64,000 bases of DNA from positions 11,470,501 to 11,534,500 of the forward strand of contig JARFIW010000170.1 in assembly GCA_036346225.1 (NCBI GenBank), read 5' to 3'. Below, piece after piece: positions 23,360-34,520 of this stretch; position 1 is the first letter of the stretch; every line of letters starts with the position of its first letter. The notes below the pieces were generated by a model. The model did not search any database. It was not told the DNA's origin and saw nothing but the letters and a program-made list of their open reading frames with translations. Position numbers and translations under genes: made by a program. The DNA is from Platerodrilus igneus (lineage: Eukaryota; Arthropoda; Insecta; Coleoptera; Lycidae).

Positions 23360-24997
23360 AAATTTTTTTATTTATAAATGTACATACATAGGTCACAATA
23401 GTGAATCGTATATTGTCAATTTTTTATTTTCAAATAATTATAATTAAGAACCATTTAGAGCTTAATTAACAATTTATATTTCAGGAATCTATGTAAGTCT
23501 CTATAGATTTAGTTCGAGCAAGAAACTCCTTAATGCTATAAAAGCATATTTTAAGAGCAAGTTTTTTGTATATTTTTTAAATTTTGATATTGGAAGATTT
23601 TTTACGTTCACACTCAGAGTTAAATAACATACTCCCAAAATAATTTGTTCTCGACCTACTTCTTTCAATCCGCTAGATTAATTTTACTACGGGTATCGAA
23701 TGAGTGGATATGATCGTGTCGATTATAGAGGGCTTCATTGTTCTTAACATACGCTAACATTTTAATATGTAGATGCAAGGCACAGTTAAAATTTTGTACC
23801 TCATAAAATAAGTACGACAATCCTCACGGTAAGCAATATTAACTATAACACGAATAACTTTGCTTTGCAAACCAAAAATTCGATTACTTGCGTGTGAATG
23901 ACCCCATGCAATGATCGCATAAGCAACACTGGAATGAAAGAAGGCAAAGTAAACTGTTTTCAATACATCTAATGAGACTGCATTTTAAAAGGATTTAATG
24001 AAGAAAATAGTATGACAAAGTTTTTTGGCAAGAAAATTACAATATGTTTCCCAACTAAGGTGTTATCAAAATGGACCCCAAGATATTTAACACTGTGCTT
24101 CTCCCATTCAATAGTATTTTTTAAAGAAAATAAAATCTTTTCAGTATTATTATTGTTTAAAGTTAATTTATTATGGATAAACCAGTTTTGGATGGTTCTC
24201 GAATAGACATTGCTCTTCTGCAGAAGCTGCTCCATGTCTGTATGTTGGTGATAGACAGTGATGTCATCTGCATAAAGTATCACATTCTCCAAGCCACAAG
24301 TTGAAGAAAAATCGTTAATAAAGCATAAGAAAAGCAAAGGCCCCAGCACAGAGCCTTGTGGGACCCAGTGAGGAACATTTCGCAAATTGGAAACTTTGTT
24401 GTTATAGTAAACACATTGATAGCATTCAGAAAGATACGACTGGATTAATTTAATACCAGAATGATCAAAATGCAACACCCCCAACTTCTCAACCAGAATA
24501 TTGTGATTTACGCAATCAAAAGCTTTTGTCAAATCGTACAAGTTAACCAACATAAACTCACGTTTATCAAAAATGCTCGTAATCTGGTCAAGCAGAGTTA
24601 TTATTGCATCAGAGGTTGACGTATTTTTTCTAAAACCAAATTGTTGCGGACATAGTAAGTTATTATCATCAAGAAAATCAATTATTTAAGTCTTCATAAT
24701 AGATTCAAAAATTTTTGAAAAAATAGGCACAAGAGAAATTGGCCGATAAATGTTCATATTATTGAGTGTGCCTTTTTTATGAATAGGAATTACTTTGGTT
24801 ACCTTTAGTGCATTAGGGAAAATTAAATCTCTAATTGCATAATTAATAAGCTTAGTTAGTGGTATTAGAATAACGTCAGTAATACTTTTGATCAGCAGAA
24901 TATTTAGCCCATGATAATCTTTAGAATCTTTGTCTTTCATAGCCATTACTATATCCCGCGTGTGTCCACATGAGACCTCTAAAAGCAAATTTATCAT
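23360..24997 (-). pseudogene. LINE (Jockey/CR1-type) reverse transcriptase, 5' truncated
   Basis: Minus-strand non-LTR RT, the enzyme that copies LINE RNA at the target site. From 24997 it reads VIPIHKKGTLNNMNIYRPIS and FSKIFES, then after one in-frame stop (24686) NNLLCPQQFGFRKNTSTSDA, DLTKAFDCVNHNIL, PQGSVLGPLLFLCFINDF and the catalytic YADDITVY, then KYLGVHFD. The frame 23963-23754 continues with the C-terminal region, and further remnants (IHSFDTRSKINLA) reach about 23480. The end near 23360-23385 has ATTTATAAATAAAAAAA, a LINE-like tail. The endonuclease and ORF1 are missing: the copy stops abruptly at a PLE near 24995. Confidence 0.88.
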
Positions 24998-25991
24998 TCA
25001 GAAATGATGTTTTGTATATTTTATTTTCAATTGATTTTGTTGGGTCCGTTTCTAAACTGGTGTAATTCTCAGTGTTCAATAGTTCGTTGACTTTTGTGTT
25101 GTAATCGTTTTTATTCATTATTACTGTTGCATTGCCTTTGTCAGCAGGTAGAATTATAATTGAGTTATCGTTTTTTAGATTGCGAATTGCTTTTATTTCG
25201 TTATTACTTACATTTGGCTTTATTTTGTGATTCTTTTCTATTTCGATTTTACATCGTATTCTAAATTCGTTTGCTTGATCTTCTTCGAGTTGGTTTGCTG
25301 TTTTCTCAATACAGCTAATTATTTCAAAGGTTGGTATTGATTTTGGTGTTACTGCAAAATTAAGGCCTTTTGAAAGAATTGATTTTTCTGTGTCGTTAAT
25401 AGTTCTGTTTGATAAATTTATCAAGGTGTTTAGCATGGTGTTCCTGTTTTCTAACGTTTTAGTTTGTGTGTTATTTTTCTCTATAAATAGGTTATTAAAT
25501 TTCTTTATGTGAATTTCTTTTTGTGTGGAAAATACTGATTCGTAGTAGGTTTTTGCACTAACGAGAATTTTATCAAAATCATATTTTGTTACCTTTATTC
25601 GTATGAAATTTATAATGCCCTCAATATCTTGTTTTAACTTATAAATAATGTGTCGGTGGTTTTGTAGTCTTTCCCTCATCATACTGTAACTTGCTCTTTC
25701 GAGAATTCTTGATAGTTTATTGCTTGCCTCTTTCCAAATTTGATTCTAAATCCTTTTGGTATTATTTCGTTGTTTCTGCACTTTATTAAATGTGAGTGAA
25801 TTTTTGGAATGCGATAGCTTTAGGTTTAGATTGTCCAACTGTCTAAAACAAATACAAATTTCAGGCCCATACCTGACTTGTAAATACTCCCTGTATGTTT
25901 GTTGTGGTTTGTTTAGCATTCTTCTTAATCTTCTTTGGGAATGAAACCACTGATAGTTTTTAAAATCTATTTTATTTACGTTTCGATCCAT
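24998..25991 (-). pseudogene. Penelope-like element 5' half (family PLE1-like)
   Basis: The minus-strand frame starts at 25991 with MDRNVNKIDFKNYQWF and, after a shift near 25740, continues in 25682-24998. The segment IILPADKGNATVIMNKNDYN is a hallmark of the region before RT in Penelope-like retroelements. Further on come NTENYTSLETDPTKSIENKI and IYKTSFLND, where the copy is cut by the LINE RT. RT and GIY-YIG domains are absent. The first 140 bases, including CCTGTATGTTTGTTGTGGTT (plus-strand view) and the start codon inside a hairpin, match the ends of the PLEs at 37.4 and 42.6 kb. Confidence 0.85.
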
Positions 25992-26009
25992 GACCTAGGA
26001 TCATTTTGA

Positions 26010-28176
26010 AATTAATTTAAATTTCAAATAATATTTTCGGCCAATCACGAACAATTCTATCTAAAATGTAACCTATCACTGACCTGAATTAAGATAGTTA
26101 TCCAATCCTAGTTTGATTTTGGGTGACAATTGACACTTTAAATGAACATAACCTATCAAGTGATATCTGACAACCCATGAAATTTAGAAGATTTTAAATT
26201 AAGGCGCCAAAGGAAATGCTAATTTGTTCTAGAAAAGTCAAAACCGGAATTACGTAATAAAATGCAATTTGTCGTGATATCTATAAAAATATTAACAGGA
26301 AATACTTTAGAATATTGCAGAATAACTTAAATTTAATTATAGGTTAATTTCAATTAGCAATGGGAATAAAAAAAACGGATTTAAACCATTAACCTAAAAG
26401 CACATGTAGGGACGATATACAATTGTGAAATATGTAAGATTTTTGATTGGCTAGAACAATCACATGATAAAAGGTATTTAAATATGGGGAGTGGAAAAAG
26501 ACGACACACGACACAAAAAGCCTCAACAAGGCACACAAAGACAAAAGATAGAAATGTGAAACATAACTAGCTCGGAGCTAATGCGTGTTACGCTACAAGA
26601 TCGCGTAGCGATATTGGGTATAGGCCCGTGTATATTAAATGGATGTCGTGAACAAATTTATGAATTAGTACGTTTATTACGGGACTAGTAGTGAATTTGA
26701 ATAATGGATAAAGGACAGATAAGTTTGGCTCGTAAAGGAAAAGTAAATCGTAATAAATTTAAGTATAATTAAAAAAAAACGAAATGGTTCAGCTGTAAAG
26801 CAGTTAATGGTAGAAAGTGCAGGTTTATTAGCGGCAAAGAAAATGACACGTAAACATACCTATATGGTCCATTATTGATTGATTGGAGAAAGTTTGGATT
26901 TTGGAAGTTCGACTCCAAACCATAAGTTGTTACAGCAGTAGGGAGATATCGAGTTTCGAGCACAAAATGTATCAACACCCGTGTTAAGCATTATCAACCC
27001 TGGTGAGAATAAGTTAGCTCAGAGGCATTGTAGAGTGGAGCAACAGTGGGTATTGTATACCCGAACAGGTATTGACTGAATCTTTGAATAAATGTTTCGA
27101 GAGAACGGACGTGTATATGAATGCATACACGTGGTGTTGTAAGTATGAACTTTTATATAATAATACATATGCTTTACATGAATATGTTAAGTTGCTAGAT
27201 TAAGGTGGGAATTCTTGGACTTTATTAACGTTACCGCTTATTATGAATTTTGTGTAGAATATCAAGAATTATTGGCTAGGTTTAAGTTGAAGCCAATTTG
27301 TTTTAACTGTAGAATTTGCATTGATTAGTATAATATTTAACAACCCAGATTAAGGGAACTTTTAGTTAAGTAAGAGATTTTGATTTTATTGCATTCAAGT
27401 AAGTTAATATAGTATATGTAAATAGTTCTATCACCATATTAAAGGTTATTAAATTCATTACTTGATAATGTTGACATATATATCTACATATTACAACTAA
27501 AAGGGGTTTGTTGAAATACATTTAGTTACAGATACTTTGTAAACTTTTGGGTAAGTTAACTCACCAGTATCGGTTTCAGAATTCTAAGCCTATCCACCCT
27601 GGGACATGTCCATGTACTCTCTGCTGTAGAGTAGCCGAGGCGTTTGAAGAAAGTAGAATAAATACTATTGGAATAGGTAAGTGGGATCCTTATATTGCAA
27701 TTTTGAACCATAAAAAGTGATATAGAGTTGGCATTCGACTATATATGTATTAGGTAACTCGATCCTTGTTTCTTTGACTGCTATTTAAGGCAGGAAGGAG
27801 GGTGAAGTGTTACAAAAGCCCGAATGATCATTTCAGATTTCGAACTCTGGTATCGGTTTAATTGAAAAAAGACATTCACTTACGTATGATAGACCAAACA
27901 ATGTGGTTGGTCGATGTTTATCGCTTAACAAATCTAAAACGTCGTGTTGTGTTCCATAATTTCTTTCATTCCCTATCCAACAATTTCGTAAGTGATAATA
28001 ATTAACTTCATTCCAATATGAACATTTGCGGTAAGTTATTTATTGTTTGCGTTATATGCAACCTGTGTTTATCAACGTATTTCTGCCTATGGTTTACTTA
28101 TTGCGTATTTACGACATTCTTTTATGTTGACTCGATTCGCCACGTTATACATTTTGGTTTATTTTTGTGTTTGTAA
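26010..28176. other. No gene recognised
   Basis: The first part would be the upstream repeat of the PLE but has no second copy in the window. From 26.5 to 27.8 kb are small broken frames with no domain I can identify. No RNA gene is evident. Confidence 0.35.
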
Positions 28177-28503
28177 ATGGTTAATATAAATGAAAAATTA
28201 GTGACATTTAATAAAAATTTGAGTGCCATTTCAAGTGACAAGCGAAAGATTATACAAATTTGGAAAATTAATAGTTTTAAATTACATATCAATACTCAAC
28301 AATATATAATAAATATGTTAAATGAAGAATCGCAATTATCACAGATGGTGGAATACAAGTTATGTAAAAAAAGTTTCAGACCATGTGGACTTAAAATTCA
28401 TATGAAAATAATTCACAAGGAATCATTAGAACATGATTTGATGAGAAAAGAACTGTCCCATTTACCAAGAAATTCAAAACATAATGACGAAACAAACAAA
28501 TAG
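28177..28503 (+). pseudogene. N-terminal zinc-finger part of a non-LTR retrotransposon
   Basis: The frame contains EYKLCKKSFRPCGLKIHMKI followed by IH, a C2H2-type finger in which the first of the paired cysteines appears lost. Such fingers stand at the N-terminus of elements with a restriction-like endonuclease (R2 and related clades), where they bind target DNA. The RT of the element lies 1 kb downstream on the same strand. Assignment rests on the finger pattern and this context. Confidence 0.5.
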
Positions 28504-28752
28504 GAAAATATTGATACGAATACCAAATATAAATCTGAAGAAATTTTATCCAATGTAACAAAATGTGGAGCTTCTAATCTATTCATTATAAGACGTATCC
28601 CAAAATTAGTAATAAGTAAGTGTGCCCTCTTGTTATTAGAAGCAATTGATAACTGAATAAAATATAATTCAATTCCTGCTTGGGAAACGCTATTATCATT
28701 TGCTTACCACAAATTTTCAATACCTAAATGTAATACAAAATCGTTAAATATA

Positions 28753-30481
28753 TTGAACCAAATCTTATACAACATTAAAACCCCTATTGTTTACGACCAA
28801 TTAAACTCTACCATACAATTAAACATACCAAAATACTCAAACCACTGGCTGAACAATAAAATAGTGTCTAAAGTTGCGGACGGAGACCTTTCATCTGCAA
28901 TTAAAATTTTGTCTTCAGAAGATTTTTTCGCTCCTTCAGACAAATCTAAATTTTTAGAACTAAAAAAAAACATCCTAAAGCTTCCCAAAACATTCAAAAT
29001 CACAAAAATAATTATTCTAATATGCAAAATTCAATAATTGTATCAGAAAAGAAGTTTTAACTGCCATAAAATCTTTTAAATCAAGCTCTGCAGGAGGAAT
29101 TGATGGCATACGCCCACCTCACTTACAAGATTTACTAACTTTTTCAGTAGGAGTTAGTGCAAAAAAGCTCCTCAAGTCTTTAACCGCACTTTGTAACTTC
29201 ATGTTAGCAGGAAAAGTAAATCATAACATATGCCCGATACTATAAGGTGCTTCATTATGCGCTTTAAGAAAAAAAGATGGCGGAATTCATCCTATTGCAA
29301 TAGGAACATTTTTTAGGAAGTTAGTAGCCAAACTGTGTTGTAATCAGATTCAATCAACTTTAGGAGACCTTTTTAGACCCACTCAATACGGCTTCGGCAC
29401 ACCTGCTGGTTGTGAAATAGTTTCACACACAGCTCAAGCATTTATTAACTCTACTTCAAATAAATCCAATAAAATTATGCTTAAATTAGACTTCCGCAAT
29501 GCTTTCAATAACATACATAGAGAAATAATCTTTGAAAATATTCTTGAACATGTCCCTTCATTATACCCTTTCATCTCACAATGCTACCTTCACCCCACCG
29601 TCCTAAACTTTGACTCCAAAATCATTATGTCCGAAAGAGGAGTCCAACAAGGAGATCCATTAGCACCATTTTTGTTTTGTTTAGCCATAAACAATCTAAC
29701 AAAATCAATCACATGCGAATTCAATGCTTGGTATTTAGATGACGGATGTGTTGGTGGAGATACAGATTCGGTTTATGATAACTTAAAACACATAATAGGT
29801 AGCTCCAAAAGAATATGTCTAGATCTAAATTTTGAAAAATGCAAACTAATATGCACATCACCATCATACCACACCAACATTGCCGAAAAATTCAACTCAA
29901 TTGCTCCTAATATCCAAATTCCCGAAAAAACAAATTGGATTTTACTCGGCGCTCCTATCTGCTTAGAATCAATTCCAAATTGTATAATCGAAAAGATCAA
30001 GACTTTGTCACGTATATCATCTCGTTTACAAAGTATTAAAATTCCTACTCGTATATCGTATGTCCTCATCAAAAATTGTCTCGCAATTCCTAAACTAGTT
30101 TACTTACTTAGATGTTGCCCTACTTGGAAATATGAAAACATCTTATGCCAATTCGACAATGTGTTACGTGACATGCTGGAAGAACTGATCAATGTTAAAC
30201 TCACTTCAAAAGAATGATTACAAGCCACCCTTTCTATAAAAAAAGGTGGTTTGGGTATTCGCTCATCTGTTTCCCTTTCTTTGCCAGCTTCCTTATCTTC
30301 TTTTCAAAAATCGACAACATTAGTTCAGAAAACCTGCTCAAAATTCTTAAGTGCCCCATACAATGATTTATTTCTAGAAGGTGAATTGCTTTGGATTTCA
30401 AAAACAGATCAGTCTGGCTTAAATCATGATAAATCCATTCAAAAAAGAATGGGATTTATCTTTGTTAGACTTCGATTTTAA
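28753..30481 (+). pseudogene. Reverse transcriptase of an endonuclease-type (RLE) non-LTR element
   Basis: Frames 28753-29037, an interrupted stretch 29040-29470, 29477-30217 and 30251-30481 form one RT. The leader reads KVADGDLSSAIKILSSEDFF. The next part reads SFKSSSAGGIDGIRPPHLQD and GGIHPIAIGTFFRKLVAK (RT motifs 1-2). The main frame has LKLDFRNAFNNIHRE (motif A), RGVQQGDPLAPFLFC (motif B) and WYLDDGCVGG (motif C). This wording differs from the Jockey-type RT at 24 kb and belongs to elements that carry a C-terminal restriction-like endonuclease. Stops at 29240, 30217 and 30481 show it is dead as read. Confidence 0.83.
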
Positions 30482-30539
30482 CAACTTGCTTTCATCAGCT
30501 ACCAACTTTAGTGACAAGGCCTGTATTCGAGCAGTCTGA

Positions 30540-31230
30540 TCCATACACTCTGGAGCTTGGCTACCTACACTACCAGTTTCTTCTCTGGGAACTTTGTTAG
30601 ATAATCAATCATTCAGAATTGCTATCGGCCTAAGACTAGGAATAAAATTATGTACACCACATACATGTATTTGTGGTACATTTGTAGACAAATTAGGAAT
30701 TAATGGTCTAAGCTGCCAGCTCAGTGCAGGACACGTCTTCCGACACAGAGCAGTAAATGATATTATTAAACGAGCTCTAGGTTCCGCAGACGCTCCGTCT
30801 ATTTTAGAACCAAACCATATCTTTCGAGACGACAAAAAAAGACCAGACGGAATCAGTTTAGTCCCGTGGAACCGTGGCAAAGCTGTCATGTGGGATTTTA
30901 CTTGCCTTGGCACCCTAGCTCCTTCCCACGCTCTAGCATGTGCCAATAACCCTGGAGCCGCAGCAAAAATACGGACAAAATTTCAAATTAAAAAAAATAT
31001 TCTACACTATCAGACCTTTGCACTTTCTATCCTATCGCGATTGAAACAATGGGTGTTTTAGGAGCTCATGCTCTCCGATTTCTTAAAGAAGTCGGCAGAC
31101 GTATATCATACAACACTCATGACAACAGGGCTACTTCCTTCTTGTTACAAAGAATTAGCATTGCAATTGGTACCTTGGTCCTTGGTACCACTCCACCATC
31201 AAAAGCACTAGATGAATTGTTATATCTTCC
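30540..31230 (+). pseudogene. C-terminal zinc region and restriction-like endonuclease of the non-LTR element
   Basis: The frame 30594-31061 contains a cysteine-histidine region (CTPHTCICGTFVDK, then LSCQLSAGHVFRHRAV) and then KRPDGISLVPWNRGKAVMWD followed by FTCLGTLAPS. The RPDG...WD.T pattern is the PD-(D/E)XK nuclease core that nicks the target in RLE-type elements. The next frame (from 31049) continues GAHALRFLKEVGRRISY and LLQRISIAIG, the usual end of this protein. Clade is uncertain (R2/NeSL-like); no target-site sequence such as rDNA was seen. Confidence 0.75.
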
Positions 31231-31349
31231 AAATTACAATTTGCGAATACAAAATTTCACAAAATTTGAATTTGCTAATGAGAAACTCAATAATTTAACA
31301 CCAATCGATTACGAAAAGCAAAAACAATATACACATTCAATTATTGATC

Positions 31350-32262
31350 AACACAACTTAAATCAGAATATAAAAGAAAATAAAAAGAATGAACATAGAA
31401 AACAGAGAGAAGCATATGAAAATAGCTCTACCAACTCTAACAAACCTTATAAAGAAAATCAAAATATGATTGAATGCTCTCATATTATTAAAGCAGTTGA
31501 CTTAACCTAAATTAAAAAATCATTACAGAAATCAAACATCAATATTAAAATAATCAGTGATTTTGAATTTGGGGTTTCTTCATTGATATGTCTTAAATGT
31601 GGACAAAAAGTCCGAGGACATTCGAAAAATAAGCAGTTATTACAACATTTTACAATTCCAAGATCCGACTGTCACTCAATATGCGTTAATACGGACACAT
31701 GGTCTGTAATATGTTATGATTGCGAGGTTGAGGTGAACGTGGCAGGCAGAAAAGTTACTGGAAGCCGTTGAATATATAAAAAAGTTAGCCAATTCATGTA
31801 AAGCCAAGAACGATATATATTTTGCCACGTCTCAAAATATAGAGGCATCTAATTTTTCAAGAATACGCGGTTTAACCAATTTAGGCAATTCTTGCTTCTT
31901 CAACTCTGTGATGCAAATTCTCGGACAAACGTCATACTTATTAAAACTACTTCATGAAATTTCAGAGCTCAGACAATATTTTCAACCAACTGGTCTTTCA
32001 AATCCAGACCATAAAGATTTATGTAAATTAAATTCATTTGACAGAACTTTAGTAGAAAGGCAACCCATAACATTTATTTTATCACAAACGTTACAAGAAC
32101 TACAAAGTAATAGACCAGAAACATATAACCCTGACGCGTTTTACACGATTAATGCAAAGAATGCCACAACTTACGAGAGGCCCACAACATGACGCACGCG
32201 AGCTATTACGACATCTGCTTGAAGAAATAAATAAGAATTTAAAAAATATCAAACAGCGGAAA
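31350..32262 (+). pseudogene. USP16/USP45-type ubiquitin-specific protease remnant
   Basis: Begins in the same frame as the endonuclease above with a basic stretch (KKNEHRKQREAYE), then MIECSHIIKAVDLT, a TAA stop where the family has lysine, IKKSLQKSN, and the zinc-finger UBP domain: LICLKCGQKVRGHSKN, HFTIPRSDCHSICV, WSVICYDCEVEV. After a shift near 31745 comes LLEAVEYIKKLAN and the cysteine box RGLTNLGNSCFFNSVMQ with the catalytic C. Further on is PITFILSQTLQELQ, and after another shift QHDARELLRHLLEEI, matching the QQDSHELLR region. No introns are visible and the histidine half is missing, so it is a truncated, intronless copy. USP16/45 proteins remove ubiquitin from substrates such as histone H2A. 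Confidence 0.8.
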
Positions 32263-32299
32263 CATTAACAAAACATTAGCTTTATTACTTCACAGGGGA

Positions 32300-32361
32300 G
32301 GAAACATCCACTGACCAACGGTTTCGGCTTTGTTAAGCCTCGTCAGAGCAGATTAGTTTCC
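32300..32361 (-). ncRNA. Type I hammerhead ribozyme (complete)
   Basis: On the minus strand: stem I GGAAAC(UA)AUCUGCU pairs with AGUGGAUGUUUCC; the core CUGACGA follows; stem II GGCUU-AACA-AAGCC is perfect; then GAA; stem III ACC-GUU-GGU; and C at position 17. All conserved core positions of the hammerhead consensus (CUGANGA, GAAA, UH) are present. Predicted self-cleavage is between 32313 and 32312. Such ribozymes process transcripts of Penelope-like elements and retrozymes. Confidence 0.82.
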
Positions 32362-32431
32362 AACTATGGCATAGTACCGATATTGTTTCGAAATTATATT
32401 AGTATAATAGCTTCGATTACTTCATAGGGTT

Positions 32432-32493
32432 GGAAACTAATCTGCTCTGATGAGGCTTAACAAAGCCGAAACCGTTGGATAGTGGATGTTTCC
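32432..32493 (+). ncRNA. Hammerhead ribozyme, second copy with altered cleavage site
   Basis: Inverse copy on the plus strand with core CUGAUGA, stem II GGCUU-AACA-AAGCC and GAAA intact, and the same stem I. Stem III reads ACC-GUU-GGA followed by U, so the A15.1-U16.1 pair beside the cleavage site is lost (GGUC changed to GGAU). Activity is probably reduced or absent. Confidence 0.75.
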
Positions 32494-32639
32494 TCCCCTG
32501 TGAAGTAATAAAGCTAATGTTTTGTTAATGGCTATATAACTACTAGCCCGATTTGTATTCGTCAATAAGTTCTTATTATTTTCATAAGAGTTTGTTTACA
32601 GATACATCTTATTATATGAAAATCGGCACTAGACATTTT

Positions 32640-33110
32640 TAAATAAGTGCGGGAGTTTCGCGCCATAAATTTGAAAGACTTGTTGCGCGTATTTCCGTCA
32701 CTACAGAGTGCGTTTGCGCCAGATCGCGCCGACGCGTGTGGGAGAAGAAAAGTGGGAAATTTTAGGGAGACGCCTGGACTTTGCCTTTGAACGTGAAGAA
32801 GAGTGGTTGGGTTTTGGTATCGTATCGTATCTTTTATTATGTAGATTCCCTCTGCCTTTTGATTGTCGTCCCTATAAACCTGTTCCTGCCGTACTTCTAC
32901 ATATAGGAAGAAGATATAAATCTGGACACAACCTGGTAGCAGTCCACGCCCTGAGAACCATGTTTGAATAATCCCGAAGGACGCCCGGAGAACCATCTTT
33001 AAATATTCCTGAAGGGATCCCGCAGTCGCTAGCTGGAGCAACCCTGAAGGACGCCCGCAGCCGCCATCTTTAAATTATCCTGAAGGAAGTAATTCATGTG
33101 AGTACTCCGT
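32640..33110 (+). repeat. Repeat family R2, copy 2 (possible gypsy leader)
   Basis: Shares ordered blocks with the reverse complement of 19640-20350 (GGTATCGTATCGTATC, ATGTAGATTCCCTCTGCCT). GC-richer than its surroundings; ends with internal near-repeats such as CCCGAAGGACGCCCGGAGAA and ACCCTGAAGGACGCCCGCAG. It lies upstream of the gypsy pol on the same strand, so a 5' LTR or leader is plausible. No frame here looks like a real protein. Confidence 0.55.
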
Positions 33111-33930
33111 TTTTTATAATACCTTTTATGAATTTTGCATATTTCGTCATTTACGTGTAATAATTTGCATATTGTGTGACGTCATTGACAGATGGGCGCT
33201 CTAATTTCCACATCATGGATTAGCGTTACCAACTGCCTTTGTGGCACATATACCGCGTCGACAGTGCTATAATAAATGTGATTTGATTATGAAAAAAAAT
33301 TATAGTTTATTATCTTTAAAAAAAAATTCATATATGTACATTAAATTAAACTTATAATTTGTCTTGAAATAATTCGACGTGACATTAAAATTTATAACTT
33401 CGCAGGCTGTAGCAAATTTAAAGGAAAATTAGGAACAGGCAATACTACTATTCATCTAGAATCACCAGCAGTTGTGGCAAGATTTTTAGACGTCAAAAAA
33501 CTTTCAACTACAGAAGACCACGAGAAGCATATAAGTACTTATGCCAGCCACTTTTACCCTGAGCAGAAAACTTTTTAAATGGTGGTTGGATAGAAAACTA
33601 TGTATCCATGACGAAAGACCTTATGTCACTGTAAATATTTTAGGTTTTGGGTATTGATTTTTGTCATTCATAGGAATTATACCAGATCTTTTTACAGGCA
33701 AATTCATTTTTGTTGAAATTCAATAGAAACTTCTCCTCCGACACTACACTCTACTTTAAATTTAAATTCTGAACAAAGAAATTTATTAGAAAATATAATC
33801 AAATATTTTGAAAATTTGCCAGAATTATTCACTTCTTTGGTCAAACATACGATTAAAGTAAATGGACCTCCTATTAAACAACTTTATTATAGAGTAAGTC
33901 CTGCTGTACAACAACATCCGATAGTGAGTT
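33111..33930 (+). pseudogene. Degenerate gypsy protease and pre-RT region
   Basis: Heavily broken. Readable pieces are KWWLDRKLCIHDERPYVTVN (the lead-in to a retropepsin) near 33580-33640 and FENLPELFTSLVKHTIKVNG with PPIKQLYYRVSPA near 33806-33900, the stretch that precedes RT in gypsy pol. The DTG motif itself is not clear. Confidence 0.55.
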
Positions 33931-33949
33931 AGGTGTTGCGCGTAAAAGC

Positions 33950-34520
33950 ATTAATCCTTGAAGTAATCCTATATTATTAGTCAGGAAAAAGACAAGTATA
34001 AATTTGTTGTTGATTTTTGAAAACTGAATAACGTCACTGAGAAAGATGCATACCCTATACCTTATGTTTCAGCAATGTTGGATAACCTCCAAAATGCCAA
34101 ATTTATTTCCACTTTAGATATCAAATCCACATATTTTCATATTCCCTAGGAAGAAAATTCTTGTCAGTATAGTTTTCATGATTCCAAATCGTGGTCTATT
34201 CGAATTCACCAAATTACCAATGGGGTTGCATAGTTCACCTGCTACTGGCAAAAATTCGTCGACCATCTTCTAGGTCCAGAATTAGAACCTTATGTATTTT
34301 TTTATCAACGATATCATTATGAGTACAAATTCATGTAAAAAACAATGAAATTTTGCATGCTTATTAGAAGTTGGCCTTACCCTTAGTAAAGATAAATGCC
34401 ATTTCTGTAAGAAGGAATTGAAATATTTAGCTTATGTTGTTAATGAAAACGGTCTTTTGGTACATCCTGAAAAAGTTCAAACCATTTTAAATATTCCAAC
34501 TCTGAAAGCAGTTAAAGGAA
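33950..34520 (+). pseudogene. Degenerate gypsy reverse transcriptase
   Basis: Pieces in several frames: PILLVRKKDKYKFVVDF, KDAYPIPYVSAMLDNLQNAK, FISTLDIKSTYFHIP (motif A), FEFTKLPMGLHSSPAT (motif B), then a damaged catalytic region around YVFFYQRYHY and LTLSKDKCHFCKKELKYLAY. The order is that of Ty3/gypsy RT. An insertion of roughly 70 bases near 34530-34610 separates it from RNase H. Not functional. Confidence 0.75.

Larger units (their letters stand above)
32263..32530. mobile_element. Palindromic element with two hammerhead ribozymes
   Basis: Left arm 32263-32364 and right arm 32429-32530 are inverted copies of about 102 bases around a 64-base spacer; the outer ends are CATTAACAAAACATTAGC and its exact inverse. 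Each arm carries a hammerhead ribozyme fold directed inward to outward. The structure resembles the inverted pLTR pairs left by Penelope-like elements and small ribozyme-bearing retroelements, but no protein is encoded. It interrupts or follows the USP remnant. Confidence 0.8.

Noticed and set aside
29773..30946. Minus-strand frames 30072-29773 and 30946-30605
   Set aside because: Shadows of the RT and endonuclease frames on the plus strand.
32562..33041. 159-codon minus-strand frame over repeat R2
   Set aside because: No recognisable domain; the homologous copy at 19.6-20.35 kb does not preserve it, so it looks like chance in GC-richer repeat DNA.
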